Shown one piece after another: positions 1 through 5,343 of a DNA stretch of 6,004 bases (positions within the stretch are counted from its first letter, which is position 1; each line of letters begins with the position of its first letter). Where the stretch lies: the NCBI GenBank assembly GCA_902793875.1, contig CADBFL010000110.1, positions 1 through 6,004 of the forward strand, written 5' to 3'. Under the pieces are notes generated by a model, which was given only the letters and a program-made list of their open reading frames with translations, did not search any database and was not told where the DNA came from. This DNA is from an uncultured Eubacteriales bacterium (lineage in GTDB: Bacteria > Bacillota > Clostridia > Peptostreptococcales > Anaerovoracaceae). Both the position numbers and the translations under genes were made by a program.

Positions 1-1515
1 GAGGCCGTAGACCTCTATGCGTATGTCCACATCTGTGAGCGAATCGTCCCACAGGAGCTGGAGCTCTCTGTGTCTTTTCTCCGCCGCTTTATTGAACAGA
101 AACCGTATCCCGAAGGTGACGGCCAGGCCCAGCAGCAGCATCACCACGATCGCGACGAGGGGCGTCACGTACGAGGTGATCTTGTAAAGGTCGTTCCATC
201 CTCCCCTTTCAGGTCCCAGCGCGACCACGCAGACGTAGTACACTACCGCGTAGATGAGAAACGGGCACAGCGCGATGAGAGCCTCCTTCCGGGACAGCCG
301 CACATTGCTGTCCACGCAGAAAAACAGCACCAGCGCCATCACCGGGCACACGACGTGCAGCCAGATATATATGCCCCCGAAGGCCGCATAGGCGCCTCCG
401 ACGGGGAACATCACGCACACCGCGAAGACCATGGTGATGGTCGTCGAGACCGCGCCGGCGTACTGCAGAAGCCGCACCCATTCCGGGCAGGTGAAGTATT
501 TCTTTCTTATGCCCTCCACGGCGTACGGCATCATGAGCACCGCGCCGAGGGCCGCGAAGATGTTCGAGTTGACCGTAAAGAAGCGGAAGAGCTTAAGGCC
601 GAGGCCCTGCTGGGTCACGTTCGGCCTGACGCCGAGCCCGATCACTATCGCGTACATGCAGCACACGGATGCGATGATGCAGGCGATGAGAGCGGTCACG
701 CTCCTCTCCCGGTTGAGGGCTATGATGTATCCCTTTCCGGGATGGATGGCGGAGCCTCTTTTGCCGCAGCTTTTGAAGAACAGTCTCTTCTCGGCGAGGA
801 ACACAAGGTACGCCGCAAGTATCAGGCAGAGCAGATATACGATTATCTCGGCAAGGGTCCCGAAGCTCTGCGCGATGCTTCTGAACACGGGCTGGGTCGT
901 CTCGAAATACGGATTGATGTAGAACATGTTCGGCTCGCGCAGCGGGTCGTTTATGATCTTCCTCGCGAGCATGTTTATCAGTTCGGAGATCAGGACCGTG
1001 GCGCCGAAGAGCGGCAGAGCGCTTCTGAACAGCGGCATCTCTCTTTTTCGCAGTATCAGGACCGCGATCAGGGATTCGCTGATTATGAGCGCGTGATATA
1101 TGAAGGAGTGTATGGTGAACACAGCCTGGTCGAGCAGCATCCCGGCAGGAGACGCGAGCGCCATGACCGCCCCGACGAAAGAGAATGTGCTCAGGTAAAC
1201 GAGCACTGCCTCCTGCGCCCTGCCTTTCAGGTATCTTGCAGAGACCGACAGGTACATCGCGATCGAGCAGAGCTGCCACGGGAAGTACCTGAGGTTTATC
1301 TGTCTGTCGAATATGTAAACGTAGCAGAACCACTGCTTGAAGATCTCGGCTGCGATCATGAAAAGACCGAGGCCCCAGAGTATCCTGAGCAGCCGGTCCT
1401 CTTTCTTGTTTCTTACTATGTGATATACCGCTATATTGAGCGCGACCGCCAGGGCCGCGAGACCCAGATGAAGGTCTCCGTACATCTCAGGTGATTCGGT
1501 GAATAAATAGTTCAT
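1..1515 (-). CDS. Polytopic membrane protein, YwaF/TMEM164-like N-half fused to Pr6Pr/AIG1-like C-half (3' end missing)
   Basis: Reading the minus strand from the ATG at 1515 gives 505 uninterrupted codons to the window edge, with no stop, so the C-terminus is missing. The translation is strongly hydrophobic, with roughly a dozen membrane spans. The first half (about 1-245) resembles the YwaF/TIGR02206 family: the segment YFPWQLCSIAMYL (77-89, Cys83), followed by His136 and His141 in a later helix, matches the family's Leu-Cys and His-containing helices. The second half (about 270-475) resembles Pr6Pr/AIG1-type proteins: LFRFFTVNSNIFAAL (309-323, Thr314, Asn318) and IWLHVVCPV (384-392, His387). 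A charged tail begins near 477. The start overlaps the stop of the dipeptidase gene as ATGA, so translation is probably coupled; only a weak A-rich ribosome site precedes it. The family assignments come from recalled motifs. The biochemical role is unknown; AIG1 relatives hydrolyse fatty-acid esters and TMEM164 is an acyltransferase, but that cannot be transferred with confidence. Confidence 0.85.
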   Translation of the reverse strand, partial: MNYLFTESPEMYGDLHLGLAALAVALNIAVYHIVRNKKEDRLLRILWGLGLFMIAAEIFKQWFCYVYIFDRQINLRYFPWQLCSIAMYLSVSARYLKGRAQEAVLVYLSTFSFVGAVMALASPAGMLLDQAVFTIHSFIYHALIISESLIAVLILRKREMPLFRSALPLFGATVLISELINMLARKIINDPLREPNMFYINPYFETTQPVFRSIAQSFGTLAEIIVYLLCLILAAYLVFLAEKRLFFKSCGKRGSAIHPGKGYIIALNRERSVTALIACIIASVCCMYAIVIGLGVRPNVTQQGLGLKLFRFFTVNSNIFAALGAVLMMPYAVEGIRKKYFTCPEWVRLLQYAGAVSTTITMVFAVCVMFPVGGAYAAFGGIYIWLHVVCPVMALVLFFCVDSNVRLSRKEALIALCPFLIYAVVYYVCVVALGPERGGWNDLYKITSYVTPLVAIVVMLLLGLAVTFGIRFLFNKAAEKRHRELQLLWDDSLTDVDIRIEVYGL

Positions 1516-3224
1516 TGTTCGCTTTTTTCTTTTTTCCGTCTTATGATGATGTCCGCAGCGACGAGCGCGCTCAGCAGGCACAGCAGCGCGATGACCGCTG
1601 TCATTCCGGCAGGCGCGGGCGCGGACTTTTCGTTATCCTCAGCCGCCGCATCAGGGACATCGGCCTGTTTCTCTTCGAATCCCGGCATGCTGAATACGGT
1701 CTTGCCTTCGTTATCAGGCCTGTCGTTGATATTGTCCATCTGCGTGAAGAGAAGGCGGCTGTACATGTCCTGAGCGCCGGCGTACTGCTCTTCGGCCATG
1801 CGCATGGCAAGATCCGTCACAAAGGCCTCTCCCTCCTCCTCCGAAGACTTGTAGGCGGCCTTTATGTCCGGAAGCGCAGCCGTGATCTCTTTCTGCATCT
1901 TTTTTTCCTGAGCGAGGTTGAAATCCTTCACGCCCGGGCTGAGGTATTCCCTGTCGGACTCGGCGACAGAGCATATCGACCTGCACACGTAGTAAAAGCT
2001 GTCGTTGACCGCGGCGCCGTCGTTATCCACCTTATACTTTTCGAAGGTGTCGGTGATCCCGGAGAACGCCGGGACGAAAACGGCATGCTCGGCGTTTCCC
2101 ATGGCGAGCCACTGGAGCTGGCAGCAGCTGTCAGGCAGGCTGCCGTAGGTCTGGATGATGTGGACATCGCTCTGGCGCGTGACGCCTATAGGGCGCATGT
2201 CCTCGTTTTCAGGGTCGCGCATGTCGTACTTCGTGCCCTCGTACCTGTCTCCGTACAGCTGCATGATCTCGGTCACGGAGACCTTTTTCTCCGGCTTGAA
2301 CAGCAGGTCGTAGAATTCATCATCGCTGTATTCCCCTGTCGATGACGGGGCAAAGAGCTGATGGCCGCGCCAGGTCCTCATGTTGGAGTACGGGCTTCTC
2401 GGACCCGGTTCTATCGAGCGGGCCAGATGGTATCTGTTCTTCCCTTTCTTCACGGGATCTTTGAGCTTTTCGAGGCAGCCTTTCAGCTTCGGCGAAAATA
2501 CGAATCCGTCCTTTGCGTCAAGGTCCGTCCATCCGAGCATGATCTCGTTGCCGAACACCGCCATCCTGTCTTCGGGCAGGCGCATGGCCGCGTAGGTGCT
2601 GCCTCCGTATATCTCGAATATCCACGCCTCGTTCCTGTCCGAAATGAGGGTGGTGCTGCACTCCGCAGAGCCGTAACGGTCGATGTATGACGCCAGCACC
2701 TTCACGCCGTCCTCGGCCGAGACCGCCTGGCACGCGATCACAGCCGGGAGTATCGACTCGCGCAGGCCGTCGCCTTCCTCTTTCAGGGGATCCAGCGCGG
2801 CGTACTCATCGCTCACCTCCGTCGAGACGGTGCCGTCCACGGCGACTCCGCGGCTGTTCATGCAGCTTGCGTAATACGGTCCGTCGCCGAGGTCCGACGC
2901 GTCCTGAAGATGTGTATATTTTAGGGTGCTTTCGGGGATCTCCACAGAGAAGCCTTTCTGGTCATCTCCTGTATCCGTGATCTTCCCGCCCGAGCTGTCG
3001 GTCGCGGGCTGCACGAAGAACATCTTGTTGTAGGCTCCCCTCGACTGGTCCTCTGATCTGGCGATGATCATCGTATCATCTGCGGATACAGCCCTGCCCA
3101 CGTAGACTCCCGTGCATTTTTCGGGCTCATCAGAAGAAGTCTCCGCGTGAACGTTCACAGCGGAGACTGAGAGCATGAGCACGAGTATCAGGGTCAGTAC
3201 TGATGTCTGTCTTCTTCTTTTCAT
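1512..3224 (-). CDS. Exported C69-family dipeptidase with C-terminal membrane anchor
   Basis: Complete 570-aa protein. Residues 1-27 form a signal peptide (MKRRR, a hydrophobic core, then VHA). The sequence CTGVYVGRAVSADDTMIIARSEDQ (from Cys37) is the hallmark of the C69 (PepD/U34) N-terminal-nucleophile dipeptidases: Cys37 is the expected catalytic residue exposed by processing, and ARSED (55-59) is the conserved following motif. Further family segments are LRESILPAVIACQAVSAEDGV (154-174), EAWIFEIYGGSTYAAMRLPEDRMAVFGNEI (199-228) and RPIGVTRQSDVHIIQTY (344-360). An Ala/Pro/acid-rich linker (about 515-540) precedes a hydrophobic span (541-561) and a basic end, IRRKKEKSEQ, so the enzyme is probably tethered outside the cell by its C-terminus. 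No LPxTG sortase motif is present. The ribosome site GGGAGGA (3241-3235) lies 11 nt before the ATG. The gene lies 56 nt after the PepSY gene and overlaps the next gene by 4 bases. Expected role: cleavage of extracellular dipeptides; substrate preference is unknown. Confidence 0.92.
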   Translation of the reverse strand: MKRRRQTSVLTLILVLMLSVSAVNVHAETSSDEPEKCTGVYVGRAVSADDTMIIARSEDQSRGAYNKMFFVQPATDSSGGKITDTGDDQKGFSVEIPESTLKYTHLQDASDLGDGPYYASCMNSRGVAVDGTVSTEVSDEYAALDPLKEEGDGLRESILPAVIACQAVSAEDGVKVLASYIDRYGSAECSTTLISDRNEAWIFEIYGGSTYAAMRLPEDRMAVFGNEIMLGWTDLDAKDGFVFSPKLKGCLEKLKDPVKKGKNRYHLARSIEPGPRSPYSNMRTWRGHQLFAPSSTGEYSDDEFYDLLFKPEKKVSVTEIMQLYGDRYEGTKYDMRDPENEDMRPIGVTRQSDVHIIQTYGSLPDSCCQLQWLAMGNAEHAVFVPAFSGITDTFEKYKVDNDGAAVNDSFYYVCRSICSVAESDREYLSPGVKDFNLAQEKKMQKEITAALPDIKAAYKSSEEEGEAFVTDLAMRMAEEQYAGAQDMYSRLLFTQMDNINDRPDNEGKTVFSMPGFEEKQADVPDAAAEDNEKSAPAPAGMTAVIALLCLLSALVAADIIIRRKKEKSEQ

Positions 3225-3234
3225 TATCTCTGAG

Positions 3235-3241
3235 TCCTCCC
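3235..3241 (-). promoter_or_regulatory. Ribosome binding site of the C69 dipeptidase
   Basis: GGGAGGA on the minus strand, 11 nt from the ATG at 3224. The spacing is on the long side. A 5-bp stem (CAGCT/AGCTG, 3244-3259, loop of 6) sits directly upstream and is too weak to be a terminator, so this gene is probably transcribed with the PepSY gene. Confidence 0.7.
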
Positions 3242-3280
3242 TTCAGCTCATGGAAGCTGTCAGGTCAACAAGCCTGCGGA

Positions 3281-3589
3281 TCAGTCATCGTTATTCTGGC
3301 TGCTTCCCTTGATGGCTCCTGTTTTCGCGTCGACATCGTAATGGTATTCGACTCCGTTCGCCTTGAACTCTATTTCATACCAGGCGTCTCCGTTCTGGTA
3401 CTCGTAGTCCTTTTCAACGTCGTATACGGCGCTTCTGTCAAGACCGGCGTCCTTGAGCGCAGCATCGAGCGCGGCTTCTCCGCCGACAGCGGTCTTTCTG
3501 ACCTTGTAGAATATGAAGCCTCCTACAGCGCACGCGAGCACTATGACGACTATCAGTATGATCGCTATTGTCTTTCCTGTTTTTTTCAT
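3281..3589 (-). CDS. Small membrane-anchored PepSY-domain protein
   Basis: 102-aa protein: MKKTGK, one membrane span (about 7-29), then a single extracellular PepSY domain (about 37-95). The domain is recognised by EAALDAALKDAGL (38-50), YEIEF (71-75) and EYHYDVDAKTGAI (81-93), the usual helix, central strand and final strand-turn of PepSY repeats; the protein ends in an acidic, polar tail. The start at 3589 is chosen because AGAGGA (3601-3596) lies 7 nt upstream and the signal-anchor begins immediately; the frame stays open further upstream to 3787, but the added residues would be a Lys/Arg/Glu run encoded by a simple repeat. Cys20 is preceded by VLA but the hydrophobic stretch continues past it, so this is more likely a membrane anchor than a lipoprotein. 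PepSY domains are known as inhibitory/chaperone segments of M4 peptidase propeptides and from stand-alone cell-surface proteins. Being first in an operon with a secreted dipeptidase, it could modulate that enzyme, which is inference only. Confidence 0.88.
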   Translation of the reverse strand: MKKTGKTIAIILIVVIVLACAVGGFIFYKVRKTAVGGEAALDAALKDAGLDRSAVYDVEKDYEYQNGDAWYEIEFKANGVEYHYDVDAKTGAIKGSSQNNDD

Positions 3590-3595
3590 TTTCGT

Positions 3596-3601
3596 TCCTC
3601 T
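3596..3601 (-). promoter_or_regulatory. Ribosome binding site that sets the PepSY start
   Basis: AGAGGA on the minus strand, with 7 nt between its last G and the ATG at 3589. No comparable site precedes the in-frame upstream ATG at 3670, which argues for the 102-aa form. Confidence 0.75.
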
Positions 3602-3610
3602 ATTTCTTTC

Positions 3611-3650
3611 TCTTTTTCTTTCGGTTTCTTTCGGTTTCTTTCTCTTTCTT
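3611..3650. repeat. Four-unit 10-bp purine/pyrimidine repeat in the PepSY leader
   Basis: Plus-strand units are TCTTTTTCTT, TCGGTTTCTT, TCGGTTTCTT and TCTCTTTCTT, in exact 10-bp register. The minus-strand (mRNA-sense) consensus is AAGAAANNGA. Flanking bases from 3602 to 3655 continue the pyrimidine bias, interrupted only by the two GG pairs. It lies between the predicted promoter and the ribosome site of the PepSY gene, so it would be an unstructured, purine-rich 5' leader. The unit length is not a multiple of three and the tract is not assigned as coding. Confidence 0.85.
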
Positions 3651-3672
3651 TCTCTGCCCTTTGACAGCATGC

Positions 3673-3686
3673 CGGAAGTTTTTCCG
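3673..3686 (-). other. Small hairpin at the 5' end of the PepSY transcript
   Basis: CGGAA-GTTT-TTCCG on the plus strand forms a perfect 5-bp stem with a 4-nt loop. It lies immediately downstream of the predicted -10 box and start site on the minus strand, so it would be the first structure in the mRNA. It could stabilise the leader or, as DNA, serve as an operator. There is no U-tract in the direction of transcription that would make it a terminator of a real gene. Confidence 0.45.
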
Positions 3687-3725
3687 ATATTAATAGTATA
3701 ACACGCGAAAATAAGAAAACCATTA
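3686..3725 (-). promoter_or_regulatory. Promoter of the leftward PepSY-dipeptidase operon
   Basis: On the minus strand an extended -10 element, TG-T-TATACT, has its hexamer at 3700-3695. A weak -35-like TGGTTT lies 16 nt upstream (about 3722-3717). Initiation would fall near 3688, giving a leader of about 100 nt that holds the hairpin and the 10-bp repeat. The 19 bases from GTG through the TSS region closely match those of the rightward promoter, which strengthens both predictions. Confidence 0.6.
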
Positions 3726-3821
3726 ATGATGCAAAAAAACACTCGGGTCGCCGGAAGTATCTCTGCAATCCATTCCACCGCCTGCATTAACGCTCAGGAC
3801 GGGGGATTTCCGGCCGGTCTT

Positions 3822-3840
3822 GTGCTAAAATATTAATATC
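3822..3840 (+). promoter_or_regulatory. Promoter core of the rightward transporter operon, abutting the start codon
   Basis: GTGCTAAAATATTAATATC contains an extended -10, TG-C-TAAAAT (hexamer 3826-3831). No good -35 is visible at 16-18 nt upstream (the bases there are G-rich). Only 9 nt separate the hexamer from the ATG at 3841, so transcription would begin within about three bases of the start codon. No ribosome site is present between them. The ATATTAATAT stretch (3830-3839) is palindromic. Confidence 0.55.
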
Positions 3841-5343
3841 ATGAAGAAAAGATGCATCGCGATATCAATAATACTGCTTACCGCTCTTCTGCTGGCGGGC
3901 TGCTCCGGCGCAGGCAAGGGGAAGCGTCTCGAGACGCTCGAAGATCTCAACGATCCTTCCGTGACCATCGGCGCCATGACGGGCAGCGCCCAGGAGCCAT
4001 ATATCGCAAAGGTCTTCCCGAAGGCTGAGGAGAAGCAGTTCAGGACCGTCAACGAGATGGTCATCGCTCTCGACAGCGGGCAGATCGACGCCTTCGTACA
4101 TTCGAAGGACAACATCCTGTCCGCGATGAAGGAAAAACCGGGAGAGTTCCGCCTGATCGAAGAGCCTGTGGGCGAGACTCCGGTCGGCATGGCCGTGTCG
4201 CCGCACACGAAGTATCCGGAGCTGCTGTCGCAGGTCAACGAATTCCTCAAAGACATGAAGGCTTCGGGCGAGCTCGACGAGATGTATCAGCGCTGGATGG
4301 GCGAGGATGTCCCTCCGATGCCTGACATACCCGAGGCGGAGGATCCGGTCGGGGTGCTTTCCGTGGGGACTTCGGGGGAACTGGTCCCGAACTCCTTCTA
4401 CGCTGACGGCGAGCTTGTCGGCTACGACATTGAGCTGACAAAGCGCTTCGCGTATAAATACGATTACGCCGTGGAGTTCCGGCCCGAGGGGATAGACGCG
4501 CGCATAAGCGACACCGAATTCGGGCGCGTGGACATGCTGTCCGGCGGCATCGGAGAGACACCCGAGAGGGCCGAAAAGGTCATTTTCCCGGACACGCCTC
4601 TTTACATGCAGCCTATAAGCGCGGTCGTCAGGGCGGACAGAGCCGGGTCGGGAAATTTTTTTGAAAATATCGCGAACTCGCTCGAAAAGACCCTGGTGCG
4701 CGAGAACCGCTGGAAGATGATACTGAGCGGCCTTGCGGTGACGCTGGAGCTTTCGGTCGGCGCTTTCATCCTCGGATGCGCGCTGGGTTTTGTGCTCTGC
4801 ATGCTAAGGCGAAGCCGGAACAAGGCTGTATCCTCATTCACGAACGGCTTCGTCAGCCTGATAGACGGCATACCCGCGCTGCTGGTGCTGCTGATCTGCT
4901 TCTATGTCGTGTTCTCGAAAATGGGTCTCAAGGAGATCCCGGTCGCGATCATAGCATTCTCGATCACCTTCGGCTGCCGCGTGTCCAGCGTGCTGAACAC
5001 GGGACTCAACAGCGTCGACAGGGGCGAGATCGAGGCGGCCGAGGCCATGGGGCTCAGCCCGCTGCAGGTGTTCACTAAGATTCAGTTCCCGCAGGCCGTG
5101 AATCTTACCTTCGGCATGTTCAAGACCCAGGTCGTCACCATGATAAAAAACACCTCGATAGTCGGATATATCGCGGTGATGGATCTGACAAAAGCCTCCG
5201 ACATCATACGGGCGAGGACTTATGAATCCTTCTTCTCGCTGGTGTTCACGGCTGTGATATATTTCCTGATCGCCCGGGCGGCTCTGGCGCTGCTGACGAT
5301 GCTGGGCGACAGGATAGATCCGCGGAGGAGGGCTAAGAAATGA
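3841..5343 (+). CDS. Amino-acid-type ABC transporter: lipoprotein substrate-binding domain (permuted) fused to permease
   Basis: Complete 500-aa protein. Residues 1-21 are a lipoprotein signal with lipobox LLAGC (Cys21). Residues 32-153 resemble the second lobe and C-terminal end of an SBP_bac_3 domain: LEDLNDPSVTIGAMTGSA, NEMVIALDSGQIDAFV, then a G-rich strand and LLSQVNEFLKDMKASGELDEMYQRW. A Pro/acid linker (154-169) follows. Residues 170-265 resemble the first lobe: SVGTSGELVPNSFYADGELVGYDIEL and GRVDMLSGGIGETPERAEKVIFPDTPLY, where Arg243 is the usual carboxylate-binding Arg. From RWKMILSGLAVTLEL (290-304) to about 488 is a HisM/GlnP-type permease with several spans and a clear EAA loop, EIEAAEAMGLSPLQV (396-410) with IQFPQA (414-419), which docks the ATPase. 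The start is fixed by the signal peptide although no ribosome site precedes it. Expected role: capture and import of a polar amino acid or similar compound. Substrate is unknown; the usual lobe-2 Asp after DAxxx is Ser88 here. Confidence 0.93.
   Translation: MKKRCIAISIILLTALLLAGCSGAGKGKRLETLEDLNDPSVTIGAMTGSAQEPYIAKVFPKAEEKQFRTVNEMVIALDSGQIDAFVHSKDNILSAMKEKPGEFRLIEEPVGETPVGMAVSPHTKYPELLSQVNEFLKDMKASGELDEMYQRWMGEDVPPMPDIPEAEDPVGVLSVGTSGELVPNSFYADGELVGYDIELTKRFAYKYDYAVEFRPEGIDARISDTEFGRVDMLSGGIGETPERAEKVIFPDTPLYMQPISAVVRADRAGSGNFFENIANSLEKTLVRENRWKMILSGLAVTLELSVGAFILGCALGFVLCMLRRSRNKAVSSFTNGFVSLIDGIPALLVLLICFYVVFSKMGLKEIPVAIIAFSITFGCRVSSVLNTGLNSVDRGEIEAAEAMGLSPLQVFTKIQFPQAVNLTFGMFKTQVVTMIKNTSIVGYIAVMDLTKASDIIRARTYESFFSLVFTAVIYFLIARAALALLTMLGDRIDPRRRAKK
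5324..5332 (+). promoter_or_regulatory. Ribosome binding site of the ABC ATPase, inside the permease gene
   Basis: GGAGGAGGG ends 7 nt before the ATG at 5340. It encodes the basic end of the permease (PRRRAKK) while serving the next gene, whose ATG overlaps the permease TGA as ATGA. Confidence 0.85.

Larger units (their letters stand above)
3686..3840. repeat. 19-bp inverted repeat formed by the two divergent promoter cores
   Basis: The left arm (3686-3704, read on the minus strand) is GTGTTATACTATTAATATC; the right arm (3822-3840, plus strand) is GTGCTAAAATATTAATATC. They agree at 16 of 19 positions, and the last ten bases are identical. The arms are 117 bp apart and point outward, each containing a -10 hexamer at the same register. 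Confidence 0.85.

Noticed and set aside
593..1333. A 246-codon minus-strand frame in the same stretch
   Set aside because: It is an out-of-frame reading of the membrane-protein gene, Arg/His-rich and without domains.
70..1494. A 474-codon open frame on the plus strand
   Set aside because: Its translation is saturated with His, Arg, Asp, Glu and Gln, the typical mirror image of hydrophobic codons, and no family motif is visible. The opposite strand carries an uninterrupted membrane-protein frame with a coupled start, so this is an antisense shadow.
1515..2345. A 276-codon plus-strand frame opposite the dipeptidase
   Set aside because: It lies wholly antisense to a gene with clear C69 motifs and shows no motif of its own.
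3244..3259. Hairpin between the PepSY and dipeptidase genes as a terminator
   Set aside because: Only 5 bp of stem with no following T-run; the genes more likely form one operon.
3602..3655. The repeat tract as a CRISPR array
   Set aside because: The units are 10 bp, contiguous and without spacers; this is a simple-sequence repeat.
3281..3787. A longer, 168-aa form of the PepSY protein
   Set aside because: The added N-terminus would require starts upstream of or within the promoter/leader, with no ribosome site, and would be a Lys/Arg/Glu run read from the 10-bp repeat. The start at 3589 has a good ribosome site and a normal signal-anchor.
3841..5343. The transporter gene as a truncated or rearranged pseudogene
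   Set aside because: The frame is intact, has a proper lipoprotein signal, a complete permease with an EAA loop and a coupled intact ATPase, so the reversed lobe order looks like a functional architecture.
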